Of a stretch of DNA of 64,000 bases, positions 49,580-57,734 are shown in pieces. The notes beneath the pieces are model-generated. The model ran no database searches, had not been told where the DNA came from, and was given only the letters and a program-made list of their open reading frames with translations. The position numbers and the translations under genes were made by a program. Positions within the stretch are counted from its first letter, which is position 1; each line of letters starts with the position of its first letter. Source of the stretch: Sulfurospirillum sp001602955 (GTDB taxonomy: Bacteria > Campylobacterota > Campylobacteria > Campylobacterales > Sulfurospirillaceae); the NCBI GenBank assembly GCA_001602955.1, contig LVAC01000002.1, forward strand, positions 1-64,000, given 5' to 3'.

Positions 49580-50275
49580 ATGGCAAAAGTGGTGATGTTT
49601 TCAGGAGCAGGCATCAGCGCGGAGAGTGGGCTCTCCACCTTTCGCGACGCGGATGGGCTGTGGGAAAAGTATCGCATCGAAGAGATCTGTCAAGCAGGCT
49701 GTCTTTCTTGGAACCGTGAAAACACTCTGGCATTTTACGACGCAAGGCGCGAACAATTAAGCGCGGTTGAACCCAATGCCGCGCACCATGCCATCGCCAA
49801 ACTACAAGAAAAATTCCCCAATGACATCGCCATCATCACCCAAAATGTGGACGATCTTTTTGAGCGAGCAGGCTGCAAGGACGTTTTGCACTTGCACGGT
49901 TTTTTGCCCAGACTTCGCTGTGAAGCGTGCGGCGCAACCCAGATTATCGGCTACACCAAACAAGATCGAACTTTTACATGTAAAAACTGCGGCGGTTCCT
50001 TTCGTCCCGACATCGTCTTCTTCGGCGAAGCCGCTCCGATGTACGAACATCTTTATGATGCGATGGAAGATTGCCAGTTTTTAGCCATTATCGGCTCAAG
50101 CGGAAACGTCGTCGCGATGGATCATTTCGCTTTACATGTAAAACATTCCATCCTCAATAATTTGGAGAAAAGTGACGCGATCAATGAGCGGGTTTATAGC
50201 AAAGTGTTGTATAAAAGGGCGACTGAGGCGGTGGATGAGATCGTGGGGGATGTGGAGAGGTTTTTACATCAGTAA
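49580..50275 (+). CDS. cobB: Sirtuin NAD-dependent protein deacylase
   Basis: The 231-aa enzyme removes acyl groups from lysines using NAD. It has GAGISAESGLSTFRDADGLW, TQNVDDLFERAG, catalytic His in LHLHGFL, and the zinc cysteines (CEACG, CKNCG). Tyr53 and Arg56 (FYDARREQ) match class III sirtuins that prefer succinyl or malonyl groups. It follows metH by 12 bp with AAGAGGAG in front and shares its composition. Two TTACATGTAA copies lie in it. Confidence 0.94.
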   Translation: MAKVVMFSGAGISAESGLSTFRDADGLWEKYRIEEICQAGCLSWNRENTLAFYDARREQLSAVEPNAAHHAIAKLQEKFPNDIAIITQNVDDLFERAGCKDVLHLHGFLPRLRCEACGATQIIGYTKQDRTFTCKNCGGSFRPDIVFFGEAAPMYEHLYDAMEDCQFLAIIGSSGNVVAMDHFALHVKHSILNNLEKSDAINERVYSKVLYKRATEAVDEIVGDVERFLHQ

Positions 50276-50323
50276 GATTTTTGCTACAATATTCATTGAG
50301 TAATGTATCTATTAAGGAATAAA

Positions 50324-50875
50324 ATGAGCTCTGATTTTGAAATGATAGCTAAAATTGTTTCACCAATTATAACCTTGTTATTAGGCTCAATACTTAAATA
50401 TTATACTGAGCGAAGATCAAAGCTTGTATCTTTTCTTGTTCATATCTCTACGTTTAAGTTACATGATGAACCTCAAACGCTTGTTTTTACCCATAGTATT
50501 GTGGTCAGAAATACAGGAGGTAAATCGGCAACAAATGTCCGTGTAGGGCATAATTTCTTGCCGCCAAATATTCAAGTTATTCCATCTGTCAAATACACTA
50601 TAGAACAAAATCCAGAGGGCGGTGCTGAAATCATATTTCCCATTATTGTTCCTAAAGAGCAAGTTACAATTTCTTATTTATATTTTCCACCACTCACATG
50701 GAATCAAGTGAATACATATACCAAATCTGATGATGGTTTTGCAAATATATTAAATGTAATACCTATGCCTCAACCACCTAAATCTATAATAGCTATTGTT
50801 TGGCTTTTAATTTTTCTAGGGGCAAGTTTTATTATGTATTGTTTTGTCAAAGGTATATTATTTTTTATAAATTAG
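50324..50875 (+). CDS. AT-rich hypothetical membrane protein
   Basis: The 183-aa product has an N-terminal hydrophobic helix (about 8-22), a central beta-rich region (TLVFTHSIVVRNTGGKSATN looks like an immunoglobulin-like strand pattern), and a C-terminal membrane helix (about 155-178). I recognise no family. The start at 50324 follows TTAAGGA. The strongly AT-rich base usage and lack of ACG/GTCG codons mark it as recently acquired compared with cobB. Confidence 0.6.
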   Translation: MSSDFEMIAKIVSPIITLLLGSILKYYTERRSKLVSFLVHISTFKLHDEPQTLVFTHSIVVRNTGGKSATNVRVGHNFLPPNIQVIPSVKYTIEQNPEGGAEIIFPIIVPKEQVTISYLYFPPLTWNQVNTYTKSDDGFANILNVIPMPQPPKSIIAIVWLLIFLGASFIMYCFVKGILFFIN

Positions 50876-51103
50876 AAAAAAGAGAGTAAAAGGTTAGTGT
50901 TAAACTTTTAACTTTCTATCGCGTTTCTCTACTCATTTTAGTGCGAGAGTGTCCATCAAATCCTTACATGTAAAGATTTTTCTTTTTATTCAACTTCTCA
51001 AAAAAGTAAAAATTTAGCTTCTTCCCTTAGGCTTTTACACCAACATTCTTTACAAAAAATGACTGAGGTGGTAGTTGAAGTTTTGACATAACTCTATAAA
51101 TGC

Positions 51104-51121
51104 TAGGAATAAATTTTGCTT
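51104..51121 (+). promoter_or_regulatory. Candidate sigma54 promoter (GG-N10-GC)
   Basis: GG at 51106-51107 and TTGC ending 51119 have the exact -24/-12 spacing, TAGGAATAAATTTTGCTT. It lies about 30 bp before the ATG at 51150. In Campylobacterota sigma54 promoters mostly drive flagellar hook and rod genes. The -24 element lacks the usual CA after GG, so the match is partial. Confidence 0.35.
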
Positions 51122-51149
51122 TTTTTTACTAAAAAGCAGGAATCATAGC

Positions 51150-51664
51150 ATGATTCGTTCTTCGACCAACGCCGTTACTGCTTCATATGCTACACCGTCT
51201 AAAAGTGTTAGGGTGGCTGACCCTCAAACAGGCGTTGAGCATATTGCGTATTATGGATATGCTATCAAGCGAATCATTGAAACCGACATCAACGTATGGG
51301 TTTATGCAGGCATTAGCGCAAACGTATGATCCTAGCTCTATGAGTGAAGACGATTTATCAGCAATGGCGGACGCTAACTCAGGAAGGTTTTTTGCAAACT
51401 TCTGATGCTGAAAAAATGAAACTAAGCTACAACGATTTATCTCAATCGCTTCATGTAACAGATACAAAAGTAGATAGCAATCAAACCGTTGATTTGCTGT
51501 CGCTTTACAAAGATATGCAGTCAAAACTTAGTGATAATCAAACGACGCAAGCCAATATTTTAGCGACGAAGATTGACGCATTGCAAACATTAGAAAATAT
51601 ACAAAAGAACCGTCCAACTGATATTCATGCCGAAAAAGTCTCTTTAACTTCACTGTGGAGCTAA
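51150..51664 (+). pseudogene. Frameshifted small gene, possibly flagellum-associated
   Basis: No single frame spans this stretch, but three overlapping frames join into a plausible protein. These are frame A 51150-51329 (Ser/Thr-rich start MIRSSTNAVTASYATPSKSV), frame B to 51405 (YGFMQALAQTYDPSSMSEDD, then LSAMAD), and frame C to 51664 (LTQEGFLQTSDAEKMKLSYN, then a coiled-coil-like tail). A one-base change near 51370-51376 would join B to C as LSAMAD-LTQEGFLQ. Another change is needed between A and B. A GCAGGAA site precedes the ATG. It may be a decayed gene or contain assembly errors. Confidence 0.6.
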
Positions 51665-51777
51665 AAGAGCCTTTGTGCTTTTACATGTAAAAGAAAATCA
51701 TCAATAATCTTATTTTACGTTATAATCGTGTGAAATAAAAAAGCAATTTTAAGTGCGTTACATGTAAAGGATAGAGA

Positions 51778-53283
51778 ATGAAATTTCGAAAAATCATAGT
51801 AGCTTTTTTGGCAACACTGAGTGTCGTTTTTGCGTCGGAGGGTTGGAATCTGGACGATTTACACCCCAAAACAAATGAAACCGATCGAGCTTTTCGTAGT
51901 CGTCTTTTTCTTTTAGATAGAGCAATCATCGGCAGAGCCGTTGTTGAGAGTTATAATGAGGCGGAAGGTGTTTTAAATGTCAAAATCGACATTGAAAAGA
52001 ATCTAGCACAAAACGTATTGGACAGTGATTCGATTGTGAAGAACGTATGGCATATCGAAACCTCAAAAGAAGAAGCCAATCGCTTATTAGCCGAAGCAAA
52101 GTCTTATGATATTACGGGAAGAGTGCAAGCGGATTCAAGCGGCAATGCGTTGATCTACAATATGATGTTACAACACTATCTTATTTACAGACTTTTTCCT
52201 TTTGAAAACGACATCAAGAACAGGTTTATTTTTGAAGACGGTATAACCTTAACGAAAAAAAATAAAGAAATAAAATACGTTAACAAAAACGGCGATCTTA
52301 TAACGGAGTCTCAATTTGAAGACGGGCATGCTTTTTATAAGGGAACGGCTTTGGTCAAACAAAACGGCAAATGGGGATTGATCGATAAAAGCGGACATTT
52401 TGTTATTCCTGCAAAGTATGAGCAAGCGTATCGTTCGTTTCATGAAGATATAGTTGCTGTTAAGGAAGAGGGCAAGTGGGGTTTTATTGACCGATCGGCA
52501 CGGTGGGTGATAGAGCCTAAATTTGAAAACGGCGGTTTTTTTGAATACGGTAGGGCGTTCATTGAAGAGAATAAAAAAGTCGGTATAATTGATAAACAAG
52601 GCAATTGGGTGGTAGAGCCTAAATTCGAGAGAGTTGCTTTTTTTATGGATTCGCCCATTACCAGCGCACGTGAAAATGGAAAAACCGGACTGATCAATAC
52701 GGAGGGGCAATGGGTACTTGAGCCTCGTTTTGATGATCTTACGGCAGTTTGTTATGTGAATCATACTATTTCGCCGGCAAAAAAAGATGGAAAATACGGG
52801 CTGATCGATAAACAAGGCAATTGGGTAATGGAGCCTAAATTTCAATGGATAGGTTGTTTTAAAAGAGGTTTAGCCTTGGTAAGAGACAATTTAAAAGAGG
52901 GTATTATCGATGAAAGCGGTGCATACATTCTCAAACCTATTTTTGATAAGATCGATTTTATAACGGACACGACTCCTGAAATTATCGGTGTTGAGAAAGA
53001 TAAAAAACATGGCTTCATCGATCGAAACGGTCAATGGATCATCGAGCCTAAATTTAAACGCTTACACTTTTTAACACCCGATGGAATAGCCGTCGCTTCG
53101 GAAGACGGAAAACGCTATGGGCTTATTAACCGCAATGCTGAGTGGGTAGTTGAGCCTAAATTTGATGAAATCAATCCATTTTCAGACGGTATCGCCGAAG
53201 CAAAAGTCGATGATAAATGGGGCTATATCGATACAAAAGGACATTGGGTCATTACGCCTAAAAAACTCTATATCATTAAATAA
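51778..53283 (+). CDS. Secreted WG-repeat protein
   Basis: The 501-aa product has a signal peptide (about 1-19, ending VFA), an N-terminal region of about 130 residues with no recognised domain, then about nine WG beta repeats (for example GKWGLIDKSGHFVIPAKYE, KVGIIDKQGNWVVEPKFE, GKYGLIDKQGNWVMEPKF). The repeats should fold as a beta array for binding; ligands are unknown for the family. Two repeats are close at the DNA level (around 52586 and 52800), suggesting recent duplication. AAAGGATAGAG precedes the ATG. Confidence 0.85.
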   Translation: MKFRKIIVAFLATLSVVFASEGWNLDDLHPKTNETDRAFRSRLFLLDRAIIGRAVVESYNEAEGVLNVKIDIEKNLAQNVLDSDSIVKNVWHIETSKEEANRLLAEAKSYDITGRVQADSSGNALIYNMMLQHYLIYRLFPFENDIKNRFIFEDGITLTKKNKEIKYVNKNGDLITESQFEDGHAFYKGTALVKQNGKWGLIDKSGHFVIPAKYEQAYRSFHEDIVAVKEEGKWGFIDRSARWVIEPKFENGGFFEYGRAFIEENKKVGIIDKQGNWVVEPKFERVAFFMDSPITSARENGKTGLINTEGQWVLEPRFDDLTAVCYVNHTISPAKKDGKYGLIDKQGNWVMEPKFQWIGCFKRGLALVRDNLKEGIIDESGAYILKPIFDKIDFITDTTPEIIGVEKDKKHGFIDRNGQWIIEPKFKRLHFLTPDGIAVASEDGKRYGLINRNAEWVVEPKFDEINPFSDGIAEAKVDDKWGYIDTKGHWVITPKKLYIIK

Positions 53284-53377
53284 AAACCTTTACATGTAAG
53301 CGTTACATCGGAGTTTTGAAGTGATTTTTTGACATGTTCTGCTAACGTTTAAGGCAATGATCGCCAAGAGTACGATG

Positions 53378-53404
53378 AAGTGCCGATAGGTTGTTTCGGC
53401 ACTT
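53378..53404. terminator. Bidirectional hairpin between the WG-repeat gene and dmeF
   Basis: Arms AAGTGCCGA (53378-53386) and TCGGCACTT (53396-53404) form a 9-bp stem with a 9-nt loop, between the ends of two converging genes. TTTTCG follows on the plus strand. Confidence 0.6.
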
Positions 53405-53413
53405 TTCGAAATT

Positions 53414-54340
53414 TTATGATGCGAGTTCGATCGATACGTGCACCAACTCTTCATGAATGGAAAGCCCGTGTTTGACTTGTTCGATGCTTAGCGGTGTTTG
53501 GGCGCACAGTGTGAGAATGCAACCGTATTTGCCTTTGCCGACTTGCCATACATGTAAATCCTTAATCGAGATTTTTTCTTCCAAAGCATTGATAACGTCG
53601 ATGATTTCTTGAACGATCGGTTCGTCCATCGTTGCGTCTAAGAGTATTTTCCCCGATTGTTGGATGAGCCCTACAGCCCATATAAAAACCAAGACCGAAC
53701 CGACGATTCCCATTACCGGATCAAGCCAATTTGCTCCCCAAAGCATACCGCCTAAAAGTGCGACAATCGCCAAAACCGATGTCATGGCATCGGCGAGAAC
53801 GTGAAGGTAGGCAGCTTTAAGATTCATATCGTGACGGTGGTCGTGACGGTGATGTTCATGGTGATCGTGTCCGTGGTGGTGATGGTCGTCCTTGAGAAGC
53901 CATGCGCATACAAGATTGACGATCAAGCCGAGAACGGCTATAGCGATCGCTTCTTGATAAGCGATTTGTACCGGATTGAAAAGGCGTTCGATCGAATGAT
54001 ACGCCATAAAAAAAGCGACGACTAGTAGTAAAATCGCACTGGTATAACCGCCGAGCACTTCTATTTTATACGTTCCGAAATTGAAGCGAAAATCGTGTGC
54101 GTATTTGGTTGCCATAACATACGCCGTAAATGCCATACCGAGTGCCAAGGCATGCGAACTCATATGCCATCCGTCCGCTAAAAGTGCCATCGAGTTAAAA
54201 TAAAGGCCGCCGACGATTTCAAAGACCATCATCGTAAACGTCAACAGCGTGGCATAAAGCGTGTTTTTCCGGGCAATCGGATTTGACGCATCGAAATTGT
54301 GCGAATGTGCAAGACTTTTGAGCGATTCTAGCGTGTTCAT
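53414..54340 (-). CDS. dmeF: Cation diffusion facilitator, DmeF-like Co/Ni exporter
   Basis: This 308-aa antiporter has six membrane helices. Metal-site residues are in LLADGWHMSSH (TM2) and LHVLADAMTS (TM5), and a long His/Asp-rich loop lies between helices 4 and 5 (about 152-172). DmeF proteins export cobalt and nickel. A divergent RcnR-type repressor gene with all four Co/Ni ligands supports this substrate over zinc. AAAAAGGTC precedes the ATG. Confidence 0.88.
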   Translation of the reverse strand: MNTLESLKSLAHSHNFDASNPIARKNTLYATLLTFTMMVFEIVGGLYFNSMALLADGWHMSSHALALGMAFTAYVMATKYAHDFRFNFGTYKIEVLGGYTSAILLLVVAFFMAYHSIERLFNPVQIAYQEAIAIAVLGLIVNLVCAWLLKDDHHHHGHDHHEHHRHDHRHDMNLKAAYLHVLADAMTSVLAIVALLGGMLWGANWLDPVMGIVGSVLVFIWAVGLIQQSGKILLDATMDEPIVQEIIDVINALEEKISIKDLHVWQVGKGKYGCILTLCAQTPLSIEQVKHGLSIHEELVHVSIELAS

Positions 54341-54366
54341 TTTAGACCTTTTTAAAATTCTTTCAG

Positions 54367-54383
54367 ATACTATACCCCAGTAT
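54367..54383. promoter_or_regulatory. RcnR-type operator in the dmeF/regulator divergent region
   Basis: ATACT-ATACCCC-AGTAT is an inverted repeat of 5-bp arms around a C4 tract; read on the other strand it is TACT-GGGG-TAT-AGTA, the RcnR/CsoR-type arrangement. It lies between the two divergent starts and should control both. Confidence 0.7.
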
Positions 54384-54409
54384 ATCTAATAAAATTCTAA
54401 AGGTCAAAA

Positions 54410-54682
54410 ATGTCTCATACGATTGCCGATAAAGAGAAACTGCTTTTGCGGGTCAAAAAAATTAAAGGTCAATTGAGCAGTCTTGAAAAAGCTTTGGAAG
54501 ACGAAAAAGAGTGTTTTAAAATACTACAACAAATCAGCGCGGCACGCGGTGCAATACACTCGTTAATGAGCGAGGTACTGGACGGGCATATCAAAGAACA
54601 TCTGGGAAATCACGTCAGCGAAGCCGATAGAGAAAAAGAGATACAAAACCTTGCTTCGCTTTTAAAAACGTATTTAAAATAA
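54410..54682 (+). CDS. RcnR/DmeR-type Co/Ni-sensing repressor (CsoR/RcnR family)
   Basis: The 90-aa all-helical repressor starts MSHTIADKEKL. The Co/Ni ligands of E. coli RcnR are all conserved at the same positions: His3, Cys35, His60 and His64. Metal binding would release DNA and induce dmeF. AAAGG precedes the ATG at 6-bp spacing. Formaldehyde-sensing FrmR relatives lack His60 and His64 in this form, so metal sensing is preferred. Confidence 0.92.
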   Translation: MSHTIADKEKLLLRVKKIKGQLSSLEKALEDEKECFKILQQISAARGAIHSLMSEVLDGHIKEHLGNHVSEADREKEIQNLASLLKTYLK

Positions 54683-54714
54683 GATTAGGATTGCGTTAAA
54701 AGCGTTGATTGCCG

Positions 54715-55383
54715 TTACATCGAAGGCACTTTGACCATATAGCCGATGCCTCGAATATTGACGATAAAATCTTCTTTTAAGTTGTTTTTGAGGCGGTTGA
54801 TTTCCGCCCTGATCGTTGCGTCGTCGACAATCGTGTCGGAATCTTCCCAGACATTTTCCCTGAACATATCGTAACTACAGACAAATCCTCGATTGTGGGT
54901 TAAAAATTTGATGATTTGCAGTTGTCGTTTGGAGAGCACTTGGGGCTCTTCGTGAAAGTAGAGCGTCATCGCGTCGCAGTCGAAACTGTAAGAGGCGGAG
55001 AGTCTTTTATGATGCATCTCTTTTTTGGCGGTTTTGGAGATGCGATCGATTCGAAGATTGAGTTCTTTGAGGTGAAACGGTTTTTTGAGGTAATCAAAAC
55101 AGCCCAACTCAAACGCTTTGGAAATATCTTCGATATCGATGAGTGTTGAGATAAAAATGACGGGTGTGACGTTTTTTTGCGCATGCAATATCTCTAAAAT
55201 CGTTAATCCGTCAATATTGGGTACGTTAATATCGAAAATGAGCAAGTCGAACTTCTCTTTCTCCAAAATACCCAAACAAACGTTGCCGTCTCGAACGGCT
55301 TTGATCGCGTGTCCGGATGTCGTGAGGTATTGCGTGATCGATTCATTTAGGATAATGTCGTCTTCTAACAGTAAAATTTTCAT
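54715..55383 (-). CDS. OmpR/PhoB-family response regulator paired with the FIST kinase
   Basis: The 222-aa regulator has a receiver (LEDDI, Asp51 in LIFDINVP, YLKKPF) and winged-helix output (DATIRAEINRLKNNL, NIRGIGYMVKVP). Its start overlaps the kinase stop by 4 bp. Likely targets include the aldehyde oxidoreductase operon that diverges from the kinase gene, where repeated elements occur at 57416-57683. It is a close architectural relative of the regulator at 9471. Confidence 0.93.
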   Translation of the reverse strand: MKILLLEDDIILNESITQYLTTSGHAIKAVRDGNVCLGILEKEKFDLLIFDINVPNIDGLTILEILHAQKNVTPVIFISTLIDIEDISKAFELGCFDYLKKPFHLKELNLRIDRISKTAKKEMHHKRLSASYSFDCDAMTLYFHEEPQVLSKRQLQIIKFLTHNRGFVCSYDMFRENVWEDSDTIVDDATIRAEINRLKNNLKEDFIVNIRGIGYMVKVPSM

Positions 55384-57266
55384 GCGTTCTCGATTTTAAA
55401 TTGGTATGAAAAAGAGGTCACGTTCTCGTCTGAGAGCAACGTGATTTTCACATTTTCTTCCTTACAGATTCTTTTAACGAGATTGAGTCCGAGCCCAAAG
55501 CCGTCTTGCGCCTGCTCTTCGCGGTAGTACTCTTCAAAGACTTTTTCGGGTTTTTGGATTTTGCGCGAATGCGATGCGATGCTGAAAAGATAACCGTCTT
55601 CTTTGGCATGAACCCCGACCGTGATTTTTTCATTTTCAAACGTATATTTGATGGCATTGGTTAAATTATTGTCGATAATACGTTGTAATTTCGTATCGTT
55701 AAATAAGATGAGTGCTTGTGCGCAATCGGTTTCAAAACAAAAAACGGATTTGGCTTTATCGGCGACTTGGGCGAAAAAATCGATGCGGCAACGAACGTAA
55801 TCGACCAAATCGATCGGACGTTTGGCGTAGTGAATTTGATCTTGTTTGATAAGGTAACTGAGATCGTCATACATCGAAAAGATGCTTTTGACCGCAACTT
55901 CGATATTTTCCAAATAAACGCTTTTACCAAACTCCATTTCGTGTAGCTCGATACTGCTCATGATGATGCTTAAGGGCGTATTCATCTCGTGAACGGTGTA
56001 ACGCAAAAATTGCCTGTGCGACGCGAGAAGGTTTTTGGAGTAATTCATCTGTTTTTCAAGCCGCTTGGATTGTTTATCGTAATCGCGCGCGCTTTGTTCG
56101 ATCAAATGGGTTAGCGACTCGATCGTCTTGGAATAAGGAGCACTTTTTTTGGTCTCTTCTTGATCCGGGATAGGGATAAAAGCGGGCTCTAAAGATTCGC
56201 TCAGAGCCACGACGGTGAGCGTTTGATTGAGCAGTTTGTTGTGACCGTTGTGGTGAAAAAATTCCGAATAAGTAAAAAACCCCGATGTGGGAGCCGTTTT
56301 GGAAAACGATCCGATACCCATTTTAATTAAAAAAGGCATAAATCGTCTGCGGGCCATACACGAAAAGACGTAAAAGGTCTCGACGTTAATCGTATGAAGA
56401 TTCGTCAAAACTTCTATGGGGTCTTTCATCAGCGATTCTGCATCTCCAAAGCCGATTCGTACTTGATCGCCTTCTTCCAAATTACCGCTAAAGCTGAGGC
56501 TTCCGTCTTCGTGTTTCGCGATCACGGCGCGTGCCATAATAATGCCGTTTTTTTCCATAATAAGGGGAAATTCGATGCGTGAAAACTTTCCGCCGAGGTA
56601 TTTGTCATAAAAAAAAGCGGCTTTCATATCGTCTATCTTATAGACACGGTTGTTGTGGACTTTCGTAATGGTATGTTTAAGTCCGACGGGTTTCCAGTCG
56701 AATTTATAGTCGGTTGCGACATGTAAGCGATCGGAATTCAACGAAACGCCGACGACGCCTTTGCTTAAAACGGTCGTTTGCGAGGCAATAAACGTTTGTT
56801 CAAACTTGCCGTTATCGCCTGCCATACCGCCGCAAATCGGTATCGTCGCATCGTATGCTTCGACGCCTTTTAGAAACTCTTCGGCGTTCATATGCGTGCC
56901 GTCGGAGAAAAGAATCAACAATTTCGTGTTCGGCGTAATTAAGTCGGAGGCCAACTTATAACCGCATTGAAACGAGTCTTCATCGAGCGAATATGCCGTT
57001 TTCAGCAACGTCTGCTCAAAAACGCTGATCGAAATAACGCTTTGTTGCGTCGTAATACGCTCTCCGTAAATTTCGCCGTCGGTCGTCGTTCCGATACAGA
57101 TCGCTTGCGGCAAAGCGGAGGCAAAGAGATCGACCATCTTTTGCAGGACTTCTTTCCCTTGCCCGCAAAAGAGTTGTACGAGAATATTCTGTTCCTGACG
57201 TAAAGGCGTAAAATCGATGATATGATCGAGCGAGCCCGATTCATAGCAAAAATTGTATGTTTTCAA
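55380..57266 (-). CDS. Cytoplasmic FIST-domain histidine kinase
   Basis: This 628-aa soluble kinase has FIST_N (about 25-220, with CIGTTTDGEIYGE and CGGMAGDNGKFE) and FIST_C (about 225-365, VETFYVFSCMARR). A coiled linker follows, then HisKA with His426 in RYTVHEMNTP, and an ATPase domain with NNLTNAIKY and DGFGLGLNLVKR. FIST domains are thought to bind small metabolites such as amino acids. The start is TTG (57264-57266) with AAGGAGAC in front. There is no membrane helix, so it senses a cytoplasmic signal. It diverges from the aldehyde oxidoreductase gene. Confidence 0.92.
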   Translation of the reverse strand: MKTYNFCYESGSLDHIIDFTPLRQEQNILVQLFCGQGKEVLQKMVDLFASALPQAICIGTTTDGEIYGERITTQQSVISISVFEQTLLKTAYSLDEDSFQCGYKLASDLITPNTKLLILFSDGTHMNAEEFLKGVEAYDATIPICGGMAGDNGKFEQTFIASQTTVLSKGVVGVSLNSDRLHVATDYKFDWKPVGLKHTITKVHNNRVYKIDDMKAAFFYDKYLGGKFSRIEFPLIMEKNGIIMARAVIAKHEDGSLSFSGNLEEGDQVRIGFGDAESLMKDPIEVLTNLHTINVETFYVFSCMARRRFMPFLIKMGIGSFSKTAPTSGFFTYSEFFHHNGHNKLLNQTLTVVALSESLEPAFIPIPDQEETKKSAPYSKTIESLTHLIEQSARDYDKQSKRLEKQMNYSKNLLASHRQFLRYTVHEMNTPLSIIMSSIELHEMEFGKSVYLENIEVAVKSIFSMYDDLSYLIKQDQIHYAKRPIDLVDYVRCRIDFFAQVADKAKSVFCFETDCAQALILFNDTKLQRIIDNNLTNAIKYTFENEKITVGVHAKEDGYLFSIASHSRKIQKPEKVFEEYYREEQAQDGFGLGLNLVKRICKEENVKITLLSDENVTSFSYQFKIENA

Positions 57267-57734
57267 ACCGTGTCTCCTTATCGTTACCTAATTACCTTAA
57301 AATGACCCTATGGTTTTGGAAGATAAACACGTTCATTATAAAGTGAAAAAGATAAGGTTTTGCTTGTCACAATATCACACATCGGTCATTTTTTTATCCG
57401 AATGAGGGTGAAATAGCTCTTTTTGCTATATTCATGCTACAGTCATAGTATATGATCTTTAGTAACAAAACTTAATAAACAAGATTAAGAAAAAACATAG
57501 CTTACGGGAGGTTAAGAAGTCATCTACATCACATGTACATTGTAAAATGTATATGCATATGGCGGGTTTAACGTGGGTGAGTTTTTTAATTATCTATCCT
57601 ATTTAATATGCAAAAAGAGCATATTAACGTATCGATCGGATTTTTAGAAAACTTATGGATACAAATATGTGATTTTTGCATATTTCTTGACATGTAAGAA
57701 AAATGCAAAGACTCTATTGACAAGGGGAAACAAC
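57267..57734. promoter_or_regulatory. 468-bp divergent regulatory region between the FIST kinase and aldehyde oxidoreductase genes
   Basis: This is the longest gene-free stretch, very AT-rich. It contains GCTCTTTTTGC (57416-57426) and its reverse complement GCAAAAAGAGC (57610-57620), and the palindrome TAATATGC-N7-GCATATTA (57604-57626). A further TTTTTGCATAT (57673-57683) lies 52 bp before the oxidoreductase ATG. These share the core ATATGCAAAAA or GCAAAAAGAGC and look like regulator binding sites. A TTGACATGTAAG lies at about 57689. I see no ORF or RNA. Confidence 0.55.

Noticed and set aside
51083..51100. TTGACA and TATAAA upstream of the frameshifted gene as a sigma70 promoter
   Set aside because: The two boxes are only 6 bp apart, so they cannot act together; the GG-N10-GC element fits better.
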